The notes: generated by a model from the sequence alone, not told the origin. DNA of 64,000 nucleotides from Dendrosporobacter quercicolus (GCF_900104455.1 NZ_FNHB01000003.1:1-64000), one strand, 5' to 3'; numbered from the stretch's first letter, positions 1 to 10,617 are shown. Translations and numbers: made by a program.

Positions 1-98
1 GCGACGGCCCAGAAAGGGCCTAGTGCTGATGCCATTATGGGCATACAGTGCGACGGCCCAGAAAGGGCCTAGTGGCTGATGACACTATGGCAAACGGC
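1..98. repeat. Two tandem copies of a ~49-bp repeat
   Basis: The first 25 bases recur almost exactly at 50-74, and the similarity continues weakly to about 98, so the unit is about 49 bp. Each copy contains a small perfect hairpin, GGCCC-AGAAA-GGGCC (6-20 and 55-69). The array may extend left of the window. Its function is unknown. It could be part of a structured RNA or a short intergenic tandem repeat; no coding sequence here is convincing. Confidence 0.6.
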
Positions 99-130
99 CT
101 GGGAGGACAAGGAAATGGCCGGTTGAAAAA

Positions 131-158
131 GGTTCATCTTAGGATGAGTTTTTTTGTT
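131..158 (+). terminator. Weak Rho-independent terminator candidate
   Basis: A 6-bp stem (TTCATC / GATGAG with a TTAG loop, one G-U pair) is followed by a run of seven T and more Ts. It would end a transcript coming from the tandem-repeat region. The stem is short, so this is tentative. Confidence 0.35.
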
Positions 159-376
159 TTAGGGACAAGAAGGCTGCTTCGATCTGTTCCATACCATCGT
201 CGCCTTCCTGGTGTATGTTGTACAATAGAAACGAAGCTTTTTTGGTAAGGGTTAATATATACAGACTTTATTCGTAGTGTTATAATTTTTACAAGAAGTT
301 AGCGGCGTTAGGTAGCAAAGCTGGGCTAGATATTATTGTTTGGCGGAAGCTGGGTTTAAAGATGAATAATTGAAGC

Positions 377-424
377 AAAGGCGCTTTTCATTGATACTTG
401 TATCAGAAGAAGAGCGCCTTTTTA
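377..424 (+). terminator. Rho-independent terminator upstream of patA
   Basis: An outer stem (AAAGGCGCTTTTC / GAAGAGCGCCTTT, one G-U pair) encloses a second stem (TGATAC / GTATCA) and ends in TTTTT. It probably ends whatever transcript precedes the polyamine island. From 425 to 606 I see no gene. That stretch presumably holds the patA promoter; the palindrome ATTGTACAAT lies at 440-449. Confidence 0.7.
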
Positions 425-594
425 GCATCCCAGCTGCCTATTGTACAATGCGTTGTAATAGCGCCGAGCCGCTTTTTACAAAAATAATGGAATCTACGGG
501 AAAACTTCCTGTGCCTCTGGGCTCGAATGATTCTTAAATGATCATAAAGGATGCTGATAACAACACATGGGTATTGAATGGTCTGATGTCATAA

Positions 595-1983
<1,389 letters not shown>

Positions 1984-2002
1984 GGCAGAGGAACGTTGAA
2001 CA

Positions 2003-3388
2003 ATGCATGAATTTGAGCTGGTAATTGAGAACGGAACCCTGGTTGACCCGGAGCGAAATAAGATCACTGTGGGAAATCTGGGTATTTGCCGTGGCAGGAT
2101 TGTGGCAATTACCCGGGAACAATTGTCGGGGCGGCAACACATAGACGCCGGCCTGGCAGTTGTATGCCCCGGTTTTATTGATATTCATACGCATGTGGAT
2201 AATGGCCTGGATGGCGCCTATGCTATGCTCAAACAGGGGGTGACAACAGCGGTTGGCGGCAATTGCGGGATGGGAACAGGCGATATGGCTGGATTTTTCC
2301 AGCCGTTTGAGTACGGCGGTTTTCCCATTCATCAACTCATGTTTGCCGGTGAAAGCTTTACCCTGCGGGAAAAAGCCGGTATTGTAAATCCATATCAACC
2401 GGCCACAGCCGAGCAAATTAGACAAATCGCTTATTTAGCCGAGGAAGCGTTAGAACAGGGCGCTGCCGGTATTTCTTTCGGCTTGGAATATGCGCCCGGA
2501 ACTTCCTTTGAGGAAATTGCAGCTGTCAGCCGGGTGGCCGCCCGCTATGGGAAGCTGGTTGCCATACATACCAGACATGACGGCTGGGCAGGACTTGGCG
2601 CCATCAAAGAAGCAATTGACGTTACCCGTCTGACCGGGGCTGCTGTGCAAGTGTCCCATTTGGTCTATATGGTGGGGATGGGCATGATGGCTGATGCGAT
2701 AAGACTATTGCAAGAGGCTGTGGACAGCGGTCTGGACATCACCGCCGATAGCGGAATGTACCATGCGTTTGCCACGCATATTGGCTCAGCGGTGTTTGCC
2801 GCCGGTTGTGTCGAAAAATGGGAATGCCAGTATAGTGATTTGCTGGTTTGTACAGGTCCTTTTGCCGGTGAGCGTTGTACTAAAGAGCTTTATGAAGAGC
2901 TGCGCAGCAATTATCCTGAAGAACTGGTTGTGGCTTATGTGGGTAAGGAAGCGGATATTTACACCGCTCTGGCGGCTGAATTTGTCATGGTTTCAAGTGA
3001 TGGAGGACTGGGCAGTTTTATTCCGGGAACAGGTCATCCTCAGAATGTGGGAACTTTCCCCCGCTTTTTTCAGACTATGGTCCGGGAACGACAGCAGTTA
3101 TCGCTGCTAGAGGCAGTTCGGCGTTGTACTTTACTGCCCGCCGGACGCCTGGGTTTAAAAAATAAAGGACGGCTAAAGGTAGGCTGTGATGCCGATTTAG
3201 TCATCTTTCACCCTGCGCGGATTAAGGACTGCGCCGCTTATTTGGGAGACGGCAGGCCTGATGCGGAACCGGCGGGACTGGAGTGCGTTATCGTAAACGG
3301 ACATATTGCCGTGCGGCAGGGCGAACTTGGCGCGGCTGTGTCCGGCCGGTCAATGAAAGTTGAAAACCGCTGCTGGAACTGGATGTAG
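2003..3388 (+). CDS. Amidohydrolase, D-aminoacylase/dihydroorotase-like
   Basis: A metal-dependent amidohydrolase of 461 aa. The N-terminal strands (LVIENGTLVDPERNKI) precede the metal site GFIDIHTHVDNGLDG near residue 55, where HxH binds the first metal. Further candidate ligands are in IHTRHDG and QVSHLVY, and the late catalytic Asp is in VSSDGG near residue 333. The C-terminus returns to the beta-sandwich (GCDADLVIFHPARI). The family contains N-acyl-D-amino-acid deacylases, dihydroorotases and hydantoinases. It sits between patA and the PucR regulator, but none of the known agmatine or putrescine steps needs such an enzyme. It may remove an acyl or carbamoyl group from a polyamine derivative; that is inference. 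Confidence 0.8.
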   Translation: MHEFELVIENGTLVDPERNKITVGNLGICRGRIVAITREQLSGRQHIDAGLAVVCPGFIDIHTHVDNGLDGAYAMLKQGVTTAVGGNCGMGTGDMAGFFQPFEYGGFPIHQLMFAGESFTLREKAGIVNPYQPATAEQIRQIAYLAEEALEQGAAGISFGLEYAPGTSFEEIAAVSRVAARYGKLVAIHTRHDGWAGLGAIKEAIDVTRLTGAAVQVSHLVYMVGMGMMADAIRLLQEAVDSGLDITADSGMYHAFATHIGSAVFAAGCVEKWECQYSDLLVCTGPFAGERCTKELYEELRSNYPEELVVAYVGKEADIYTALAAEFVMVSSDGGLGSFIPGTGHPQNVGTFPRFFQTMVRERQQLSLLEAVRRCTLLPAGRLGLKNKGRLKVGCDADLVIFHPARIKDCAAYLGDGRPDAEPAGLECVIVNGHIAVRQGELGAAVSGRSMKVENRCWNWM

Positions 3389-3392
3389 CAGT

Positions 3393-3432
3393 AAAGAGCA
3401 AACCGAGGTATGGCTGCCTTGGTTTGTTCTTT
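3393..3432 (+). terminator. Hairpin after patA-amidohydrolase
   Basis: A stem of about 16 bp (AAAGAGCAAACCGAGG / CCTTGGTTTGTTCTTT) lies just after the amidohydrolase stop. There is no long T run beyond the stem, so it may be a terminator or an RNA-stabilising hairpin. Confidence 0.55.
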
Positions 3433-3603
3433 AACCAGCGATGATCATCCGCCTGTCTGGTCTGGTGTTTCGCGCCGGTAGGCAACAAGAGGATTTTACA
3501 TTGAGATAACGAAATAACTATAAAAAATATATTGTGGACAACAAAGAGGCAGCTATTGTTGCCCGCTTACAGGTTTTACAGCCAAGGAGAGAGGAGGAAA
3601 ACT

Positions 3604-4812
3604 ATGGTAAGCTGTAAAGACCTTTTGGAACTGGCTTCCTTAAAAAATTTAAAAATCAGAGGGGGCCAAGGCGGGTTAGATAGGGATGTGCGCTGGGTTC
3701 ATTTTATCGACCTGCCGGACGTTCTGCCCTGGGTGCAAGGCGGTGAACTGCTATTTATTACCGGTATTGCGCTTACAGCGGTCGAGCAGGACTTGTTAAA
3801 GCTGCTAAACGGCATAGCGAGCAAGAACCTGGCCGGTTTAGTCATTAATATCGGGCCGTATATAGCGGAAATCCCGGCATCAGTGATTGCTCTTGCCGAC
3901 GAATTGGCGTTCCCGGTATTTGAACTGCCGTGGGAAATGAAGATGGTTGATATTACGCAGGATGTTTCACGCTATATTGTGATGAAACAGATGGAAGAAA
4001 AGTCGATCAATGACTTACTGGAGAATATTTTGTTTAGCAGCGGCTATGATGCCGCAGCTTTAGCCCGGCGGGCGGCCTATTACGGCTATGATTTAAGTCA
4101 GCCCCATCAAATTGGGATCGTACGGGCAAGTGATTTTAACAATTTTTTGCCCGAGCACCAAGATGAAATAGCCCGGATGAAAATGCGGGAGAGGTTTGAA
4201 GGGGCAGCGCGGGAAATATTGAACAAATACTATCATAAAGTACTGTCCATCATTAGAATAGACTCGATCATTTTTTTAATGCCGGAGACGGTTTATAAAA
4301 ACCGCAGTAAACTTGATAATACGGCGATCGGCGAGGAAATTGTCAGTCATTGTCAACTGAAATTGCCGCAACTGAATGTGAGTATGGGCTTGGGTAATTG
4401 CTTTACCGATATAGAGCAGGCTAAAATCAGTTTTGATCAAGCCCGCCTGGCGTTAAAGTTCGCCGATTTTAGCGGTGAGCAAAACCGGCTATATTGTTAT
4501 CAAGATTTGGGCGTGTATAAATTATTATTTGAACTGGACGAGAGAGTGCTGGAGGCTTATTATCAGGAAACCCTGGGTGAACTGGCCGAGTATGATGATA
4601 AGCACGGAGCGGAATTAATTCCTACTTTACTGGTGTACTTACAGGAAAACGGCAACTCCATTCAGGCTGCCAAGAAATTATTCATCCATAAGAATACATT
4701 GATCTATCGGCTGAAAAAGGTGGAAACAATCACTGGCAAAAATGTTGATAAAATGCAAGACCGTATTACACTGCTGATGGGGTTGATTATCGGCAGGCAG
4801 ATTGTTTATTAA
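3604..4812 (+). CDS. PucR-family transcriptional regulator
   Basis: A cytoplasmic regulator of about 402 aa with a PucR-type N-terminal domain (CKDLLELASLKNLKIRGG, WVHFIDLPDVLPWVQGGELL), a middle GGDEF-like/CdaR-type region, and a C-terminal PucR helix-turn-helix (NGNSIQAAKKLFIHKNTLIYRLKKVE, about residues 350-385). I chose ATG 3604 because GAGGAGG lies at 3591-3597; the longer reading frame from 3532 lacks a ribosome site. PucR proteins usually activate nitrogen-compound catabolism in response to a small metabolite. Its place inside the island makes it the probable regulator of the polyamine genes. The inducer is unknown. Confidence 0.88.
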   Translation: MVSCKDLLELASLKNLKIRGGQGGLDRDVRWVHFIDLPDVLPWVQGGELLFITGIALTAVEQDLLKLLNGIASKNLAGLVINIGPYIAEIPASVIALADELAFPVFELPWEMKMVDITQDVSRYIVMKQMEEKSINDLLENILFSSGYDAAALARRAAYYGYDLSQPHQIGIVRASDFNNFLPEHQDEIARMKMRERFEGAAREILNKYYHKVLSIIRIDSIIFLMPETVYKNRSKLDNTAIGEEIVSHCQLKLPQLNVSMGLGNCFTDIEQAKISFDQARLALKFADFSGEQNRLYCYQDLGVYKLLFELDERVLEAYYQETLGELAEYDDKHGAELIPTLLVYLQENGNSIQAAKKLFIHKNTLIYRLKKVETITGKNVDKMQDRITLLMGLIIGRQIVY

Positions 4813-4856
4813 GGGGGCAAGACGTAATATGCTCACAAAAAGCCGGATATATTTTT

Positions 4857-4869
4857 GTGCAAGTTGCAC
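4857..4869. promoter_or_regulatory. Palindrome GTGCAAGTTGCAC, possible operator
   Basis: A perfect 13-bp inverted repeat centred on G4863, 45 bp after the pucR stop and upstream of the dehydrogenase-potABCD genes. It could be a PucR or other operator. No second copy was found by eye, so this is tentative. Confidence 0.35.
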
Positions 4870-4961
4870 ATAGACGTCTGATGATTGTTGTGTTAAAATT
4901 TTGCCATGTATTTTCAGGTAAAAACCAACTGATAAAAATATTAGTGACCGGAAAACAAAGC

Positions 4962-5011
4962 AGTTTTCTTTCGTACATGAATTTGTAGTGTACTAAAGAA
5001 AACTTTTTTTA
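4962..5011 (+). terminator. Rho-independent terminator between pucR and aldehyde dehydrogenase
   Basis: A 15-bp stem with one mismatch (AGTTTTCTTTCGTAC / GTACTAAAGAAAACT) is followed directly by seven T. It separates pucR from the dehydrogenase. The following 78 bp hold a further small inverted repeat and the AGGAGGAGG ribosome site, but no clear promoter. It therefore could also act as an attenuator of the downstream genes. Confidence 0.75.
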
Positions 5012-5088
5012 TTTTATCGCAGTGTCGCGGCGATGAACGCTAAGACGTTAATCAGCCAAGTTCCGTAAACAGGAGGAGGTTTATATAA

Positions 5089-6564
5089 ATGTCAGAGGTA
5101 TTGAAAATGTATATTGATGGCGAGTGGGTCTTAGCCGCAGCCGGCGGAGAAAGAAAAATTATCAATCCTGCAACCGGAGAGGTAATTGCAACTGTTGCTG
5201 AAGGAACCGAGGTGGATGTCCGCAAAGCAGTTGCGGCTGCCAGAAGAGCTTTTGACGGGTCTGAGTGGCAAGATTGCAAAGGCAGCTCGAGGTCGAAGTT
5301 ATTATTTGGCTTGGCTGATTTAATTGAGGAACAGGCGGAGGAATTCGCCGTGCTGGAGACAACGAACAGCGGCAAGCCGTTGCGCGAGTCGCAGTTTGAC
5401 GTCAGTGACTGCTGCGCTTGTTTCCGGTATTATGCCGGCCTGACGAATAAGCCGCAGGGACAGACCTACGAAGTGGCGGATCCGATGCAGGCATTAACGG
5501 TACGGGAACCGATCGGCGTATGCGGACAAATTGTGCCGTGGAATTATCCCCTGCTAATGGCCGCCTGGAAGATGGCGCCGGCTTTGGCGGCAGGCAATAC
5601 CGTGGTATTCAAGCCGTCGGAGCTTACCCCGCTGACGGTGATCAAATTATTCGAACTCATTGACAAGGCCGGTTTCCCCAAGGGCGTGGCAAACCTGGTT
5701 TTAGGGGCTGGCGCAACTGTGGGGCATGAATTGGCGGTAAATGAGGCGGTTGATAAAATTGCATTTACCGGCGGGACGATAACCGGCAAACATATTATGC
5801 AGTCGGCAATCGGCAATTTAAAAAAGGTTTCGCTGGAGCTTGGCGGGAAATCGCCTAACATTGTTTTTGCTGACGCCGATTTTGAAACTGCGGTTGATTA
5901 TGCTTTATTTGGCATTTTTGCCAATCAGGGCCAGGTTTGTGCAGCCGGATCGCGGCTATTGCTGGAAGATGAAATTTATGATAAATTTATATCCAGGCTG
6001 GTTGAACGGGCCAGGCTGATCAAAGTCGGGGACGGCTTAAATGCAGGCGTTGAAATGGGGCCGCTGATATCCGCGGCGCAGATGGAAAAAGTCTTAAACT
6101 ATATAAAAATCGGCCTGCAGGAAGGCGCTGAGCTGCTATGCGGCGGCAATCGTCTAACCGCCGGGGATTTGGCTAAAGGATATTTTGTTGAGCCAACCAT
6201 TTTCGTTAATACTACGGAAGATATGCGCATTGTAAAAGAGGAAATCTTTGGTCCGGTGCTGGTTGTTCAAAAGTTTACCGGCGAAGCCGAGGCAGTTCGA
6301 ATGGCCAATAATAGCATTTACGGACTGGCCGGGGCAGTGTTTACCAATGACGGCGCCCGGGCTTTGCGCGTCGTGAAAAAACTCCGGGCAGGCATTACCT
6401 GGGTGAATTGTTATCATCCTACTTATAACGAAGCTCCGTGGGGCGGTTATAAGCAAAGCGGCAACGGCCGGGAGCTTGGCAGCTACGGCTATGAGCAGTA
6501 CACTGAGGTAAAACAGATCAATATCAATTTACAGGTAGAACCGACAGGCTGGTTTGCAAAATAA
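5089..6564 (+). CDS. Aldehyde dehydrogenase, aminobutyraldehyde/betaine-aldehyde type
   Basis: An NAD(P)-dependent aldehyde dehydrogenase of the usual 491 aa. It shows the cofactor site FTGGTITGK, the catalytic Glu in SLELGGKSP (about 251), the catalytic Cys in FANQGQVCAAGSR (about 284) and the C-terminal EEIFGPVL block. By context it should oxidise 4-aminobutanal, the product of PatA, to GABA. It resembles the PatD/betaine aldehyde dehydrogenase branch. The ribosome site AGGAGGAGG precedes the start, and potA follows after 22 bp. The exact aldehyde is inferred from the neighbours. Confidence 0.9.
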   Translation: MSEVLKMYIDGEWVLAAAGGERKIINPATGEVIATVAEGTEVDVRKAVAAARRAFDGSEWQDCKGSSRSKLLFGLADLIEEQAEEFAVLETTNSGKPLRESQFDVSDCCACFRYYAGLTNKPQGQTYEVADPMQALTVREPIGVCGQIVPWNYPLLMAAWKMAPALAAGNTVVFKPSELTPLTVIKLFELIDKAGFPKGVANLVLGAGATVGHELAVNEAVDKIAFTGGTITGKHIMQSAIGNLKKVSLELGGKSPNIVFADADFETAVDYALFGIFANQGQVCAAGSRLLLEDEIYDKFISRLVERARLIKVGDGLNAGVEMGPLISAAQMEKVLNYIKIGLQEGAELLCGGNRLTAGDLAKGYFVEPTIFVNTTEDMRIVKEEIFGPVLVVQKFTGEAEAVRMANNSIYGLAGAVFTNDGARALRVVKKLRAGITWVNCYHPTYNEAPWGGYKQSGNGRELGSYGYEQYTEVKQININLQVEPTGWFAK

Positions 6565-6586
6565 TTACTCGAAGGGGTGCTGACAG

Positions 6587-7708
6587 ATGCAGGATACGGC
6601 GGTGCAGCTCATCAATTTAGTAAAGGAATTCGCCGGACATACAGCAGTTAACGATATTAGTATGGATATCAAACAAGGTGAATTTTTGACATTGCTGGGA
6701 CCAAGCGGCTGCGGAAAAACTACCACCTTACGGATGATCGCCGGTTTTGAACAGCCGACAAGCGGCATTATTCTATTGGATGGACAGCATGTTGAACATA
6801 CGCCGCCTTATGCGCGTAATGTCAATACGGTATTTCAAAGCTATGCGTTGTTTCCTCATATGAATATTTTTGATAATATTGCGTTTGGCTTGACAATGAA
6901 GAAGCTGCCCAAAGACCGAATTAAAGAAAAAGTGGCTGAAGTCCTGGCGTTAGTCCAACTGGAGGGGTTCGCCAGCCGCAGGCCTGAGCAGCTCAGCGGG
7001 GGTCAACGCCAGCGCGTCGCCATTGCCCGGGCTTTGGTAAACAGCCCCAAGGTTTTGCTGCTGGATGAGCCGATGGGCGCTCTGGATTTGCAGCTGCGCA
7101 AGCAAATGCAGATTGAACTAAAGCGGCTGCAAAAAAAGCTGGGCATAACGTTTATCTATGTTACGCATGATCAGGAGGAAGCCTTAACAATGTCAGACCG
7201 GATTGCGGTCATGAATGCCGGTGTGATTGAACAGATTGGCAAGCCGGATGAGATTTATGAACATCCGGCAAGCCGTTTTGTAGCCGGGTTTATTGGGGAA
7301 ACCAACTTATTTGAAGGTACGGTTGCCAGTGTGGATGGCAAATATGCCGTGATCAGTCTGGGCAGCAGCCGTGTTCCGGTGCTCAATCGTAATTTAAGCG
7401 TTGGCGAGATTGCTTATATTGCCGTCCGCCCTGAGCGGCTGGAAGTGAGCAATTCCTCCAGCGGAAAAGCCTTTGCTCTGCAAGGAACCTATAAAGAGCA
7501 AATTTATGTGGGTGCGCAAATGAAAACAATTTACAATGTTGGCAATCAGATGGAGGTTGTTGTCAACGAACCGGTTGGGGGCAGTTCATATGAAAAGCTG
7601 CAGCGGGATAAAGCGATCTTCATTTCCTGGAATCCTGACTGCGCCACTGTGGTTAAAGACCGTCAAAGCGAAGAAAAAATCGTTTTTTCAAAACAGCTGG
7701 CAGGCTGA
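6587..7708 (+). CDS. potA: Spermidine/putrescine ABC importer, ATPase
   Basis: The 373-aa ATP-hydrolysing subunit. Walker A GPSGCGKTTT (about residues 38-47), the Q-loop in FQSYALFPH, signature LSGGQRQRVAIARAL, Walker B VLLLDEP and the switch His in YVTHDQEEAL are all intact. A C-terminal TOBE-type domain (about 290-370) completes the PotA architecture. It is followed by both permeases and the lipoprotein in the order potA-B-C-D, as in the classical polyamine importer. It probably shares a transcript with the upstream dehydrogenase. Confidence 0.93.
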   Translation: MQDTAVQLINLVKEFAGHTAVNDISMDIKQGEFLTLLGPSGCGKTTTLRMIAGFEQPTSGIILLDGQHVEHTPPYARNVNTVFQSYALFPHMNIFDNIAFGLTMKKLPKDRIKEKVAEVLALVQLEGFASRRPEQLSGGQRQRVAIARALVNSPKVLLLDEPMGALDLQLRKQMQIELKRLQKKLGITFIYVTHDQEEALTMSDRIAVMNAGVIEQIGKPDEIYEHPASRFVAGFIGETNLFEGTVASVDGKYAVISLGSSRVPVLNRNLSVGEIAYIAVRPERLEVSNSSSGKAFALQGTYKEQIYVGAQMKTIYNVGNQMEVVVNEPVGGSSYEKLQRDKAIFISWNPDCATVVKDRQSEEKIVFSKQLAG

Positions 7709-7756
7709 ACCGAATGAATTTCAATAATAAAGGCGATAAAGATAGAAGGTGTTTTA

Positions 7757-8659
7757 GTGAAAAATAGCGATGGTGCTGTACCAACAGCGATAACGGCAGT
7801 TAAAAAGCCGGGACATGGACGGCAGTTGCTGGCGATGATTGGTCCGGTAGCTTTCTGGATGGGAAGCTTTGTCGCTTTACCGCTGGTGCTGGTCATTCTG
7901 GTCAGCTTTATGCAAAGAGGCTTGTATGGCGGTATTGAATATCAGTTTACTATGAGTAATTATGCTAAACTGATCAATCCAATGTATTTTAAAATATTGT
8001 GGAGTTCGCTCGAATTATCTTTGTTAACAACGGTTATTTGTCTGCTGGCCGGCTATCCCTTTGCCTATTTTATTGCCAAATCGCCAAAGTCAATCCGGGG
8101 AATATTACTGATGTTAACCATTTTGCCGTTTTGGACAAATTCGCTGGTAAGAACCTATGCCTGGATTATGCTGTTGAGAACAGAGGGCTTAATCAATCGT
8201 ATCCTGTTGGACTGGGGGCTGATCCAGGCTCCGCTGGCCATGCTGTATAATGAAACCGCTGTACTGGTGGGGCTTGTGTATGTATTGTTTCCTTTTATGG
8301 TGCTGCCGCTGTATACTTCTATCGAGAAGCTTGATCCGGCGCTGCTGGAAGCAGCCGGAGATTTGGGAGCGGCTCCCTTTAAAGCCTTTTTAAAAGTAAC
8401 GCTGCCTTTGACCAAGCCGGGCATTATGGCTGGTTCAATTTTAGTGTTCATTCCGTCTCTCGGCTATTTTTTCATTCCCGACCTGATGGGCGGAAGTAAA
8501 ACAATGCTGATCAGCAATCTGATTAAAAACCAGTTTCTTACCGCCCGCGACTGGCCCTTCGGTTCAGCGATTTCCATTGTGCTCATTGTCATTACACTGG
8601 TTATTCTGTTTCTTTACTTCCGCAACGCCGGCAGTAAAGAGAAACTGGAGGTATTTTAA
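7757..8659 (+). CDS. potB: Polyamine ABC importer, inner-membrane permease B
   Basis: A 300-aa permease with about six transmembrane helices and the cytoplasmic EAA loop (LEAAGDLGAAPFKAFLKVTLPLTKPGI, about residues 196-222) that docks on PotA. The start is GTG with an upstream GAAGGTG. Its stop overlaps the potC start by one base (TAATG), implying translational coupling. It forms a heterodimer with PotC. Confidence 0.92.
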   Translation: MKNSDGAVPTAITAVKKPGHGRQLLAMIGPVAFWMGSFVALPLVLVILVSFMQRGLYGGIEYQFTMSNYAKLINPMYFKILWSSLELSLLTTVICLLAGYPFAYFIAKSPKSIRGILLMLTILPFWTNSLVRTYAWIMLLRTEGLINRILLDWGLIQAPLAMLYNETAVLVGLVYVLFPFMVLPLYTSIEKLDPALLEAAGDLGAAPFKAFLKVTLPLTKPGIMAGSILVFIPSLGYFFIPDLMGGSKTMLISNLIKNQFLTARDWPFGSAISIVLIVITLVILFLYFRNAGSKEKLEVF

Positions 8660-9441
8660 TGAATGCCAAGCTCTTCCGGTGGACATCTATCCTGTATGCC
8701 TGTTTAATTTATTTATTTTTATATATTCCTATTTTGGTGTTAATCGCGTTTTCCTTTAATGATTCCAAACTAAATATTATCTGGACAGGTTTTACGGTAA
8801 AATGGTATACAACGTTATTTGACAGTCCCGAAATTCTTAATGCCTTTAAGGTTAGCCTGCTATTGGCGGTGCTGAATACCATTGTTGCGGCAATGATCGG
8901 AACTTTGGCCGCTGTCGGAATGTACCGCTACAACTTTAGGGGAAAAAGCATTCTGGATGGATTATTATATATACCGATCCTAATACCGGAAATTGTTATG
9001 GGGATAGCTTTGCTGGCGTTGTTTACCATGCTCAGCATTCCGACCGGTTTTTCAACATTGTTGTTGTCGCATGTGGCATTTAGCATCCCGTTTGTGGTAA
9101 TCGTGGTCAGAGCCCGTCTGGACGGGTTTGACCGGTCAATTGAGGAAGCGGCCATGGATTTGGGAGCCAATCACTGGCAGACCTTTACCAGGGTAGTGCT
9201 GCCGATTATTATGCCGGGCATTGCCTCCGGGGCATTGCTGGCCTTTACCCTGTCGCTGGATGATGTGATCATTAGTTTCTTCGTATCCGGTCCGGACAGC
9301 CTAACTTTGCCGCTGAAGATTTTTTCCATGGTAAAATTCGGCGTTACACCGACAATTAATGCCTTATCGACAATTTTGTTGCTGCTTACGCTGTTGCTGG
9401 TGCTGGTTACTGAATATCTGAACAAAAAGAAAGTGGCTTAA
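8659..9441 (+). CDS. potC: Polyamine ABC importer, inner-membrane permease C
   Basis: A 260-aa permease partner of PotB. It has several hydrophobic helices, and its EAA loop reads EEAAMDLGANHWQTFTRVVLP (about residues 158-178). Length and order are typical for PotC. The stop is followed after about 95 bp by the lipoprotein gene. Confidence 0.92.
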   Translation: MNAKLFRWTSILYACLIYLFLYIPILVLIAFSFNDSKLNIIWTGFTVKWYTTLFDSPEILNAFKVSLLLAVLNTIVAAMIGTLAAVGMYRYNFRGKSILDGLLYIPILIPEIVMGIALLALFTMLSIPTGFSTLLLSHVAFSIPFVVIVVRARLDGFDRSIEEAAMDLGANHWQTFTRVVLPIIMPGIASGALLAFTLSLDDVIISFFVSGPDSLTLPLKIFSMVKFGVTPTINALSTILLLLTLLLVLVTEYLNKKKVA

Positions 9442-9537
9442 CCAGGCAATAGCCGTGAATAAGGAAGCAGAGCAGGCGAGCGGCCGCATCCATCGGCCGG
9501 CCTGGAGGAAAAAGTATTTTGAGAGGTGGCGGAAACA

Positions 9538-10617
9538 TTGAAAAAGATGAGAAGTTTAACCATATTACTGGTCCTATGCAGTTTTTTGGCAGTGGTGCTG
9601 ACCGGATGCGGCAGTAAGCAAAACGACGCGGAAGATAAGGAAAAACTGGCCTCCCAATTAAATTTGTTCATCTGGTCTAATTATATGCCTCAGGCGGTAT
9701 TGGACAAATTCCAGGAAAGATACGGAATCAAGGTAAATCAGGCGAACTATTCTTCGAATGAAGAAATGCTGGCTAAATTGCAGGTTGGCGGCTCCCGGTA
9801 CGATTTGGCGGTAGCCAGTGATTACATGGTTGAAATTATGCTCAAGCAAAAAAAGCCGATCCTTCAAGGCATTGATTTAGCCAATGTGCCGAATTTAAAG
9901 AATATCGATCCGCAATACAAAAATAAAGACTTTGATAAGGATAACAAGTATTCCATTGCCTATATGTGCGGCAGCGCTCTGCTGGCTGTAAATACGGATA
10001 AAATTAAAGAACCTGTGAAAAGCTATAGGGATTTAATGGATCCCAAATTCAAAAATTCCCTGGTTGTTTTAGATGACCAGAGAGCCATTATTGGTATGGG
10101 TCTTAAAATGCTGGGTTATTCTTTAAACGAAACTGACCCGGCTAAAATTAACCAGGCTAAAGCCGAGGTAGCTAAGCTGCTGCCCAATATTAAAGCCTAT
10201 GACAGTGACAGTCCTAAAACTTTGTTAATCAATGGCGAGGCTGCGGCCGGCCTGATGTGGAGTGCGGAGGCTTCACTGGCTAAGCGGGAAAATCCCAATA
10301 TTGCCATTGTCTTCCCGGAGGAAGGCATGTATTTGTGGCAGGATAATTTTGTTATTCCCCAGGGCGCGCCGCATAAGAAAGAAGCCGAGTTGTTTATCAA
10401 TTTCATCTTAGAGCCGGAAATCAGCGCCATGATTGCCCAGCAGCTTCCCTATACCAATCCTAATCTTGAGGCTCATAAGCTGATGGATAAGGCAATACTG
10501 GAGGATATATCGGCTTACCCGCCGGATGAGGTATTGGCGAAAGGCGAGTTCTTGCGGGATGTCGGTGAAGCAACCCAGGTATATGACCAAGCCTGGTCCG
10601 AACTGAAGCAAAAATAA
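9538..10617 (+). CDS. potD: Polyamine-binding lipoprotein of the ABC importer
   Basis: The extracytoplasmic solute receptor. A basic start and hydrophobic stretch end in the lipobox LTGC (about residue 22-25 from this start), so it is lipid-anchored. The mature domain begins LNLFIWSNYMPQAVLDKFQ, which is characteristic of PotD/PotF. I chose TTG 9538 because GAGAGGTGG lies about 8 bases upstream; GTG 9526 and ATG 9547 are alternatives in the same frame. The ligand is putrescine and/or spermidine; the agmatine and putrescine enzymes nearby favour these. Confidence 0.92.
   Translation: MKKMRSLTILLVLCSFLAVVLTGCGSKQNDAEDKEKLASQLNLFIWSNYMPQAVLDKFQERYGIKVNQANYSSNEEMLAKLQVGGSRYDLAVASDYMVEIMLKQKKPILQGIDLANVPNLKNIDPQYKNKDFDKDNKYSIAYMCGSALLAVNTDKIKEPVKSYRDLMDPKFKNSLVVLDDQRAIIGMGLKMLGYSLNETDPAKINQAKAEVAKLLPNIKAYDSDSPKTLLINGEAAAGLMWSAEASLAKRENPNIAIVFPEEGMYLWQDNFVIPQGAPHKKEAELFINFILEPEISAMIAQQLPYTNPNLEAHKLMDKAILEDISAYPPDEVLAKGEFLRDVGEATQVYDQAWSELKQK

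Noticed and set aside
48-248. 66-codon reading frame through the tandem repeat
   Set aside because: Runs through a repeat and a terminator, lacks a ribosome site, and its product resembles no protein.
277-372. Short open tail reading CYNFYKKLAALGSKAGLD to stop
   Set aside because: About 31 codons without start; could be the fossil end of an upstream gene, but there is no supporting homology.
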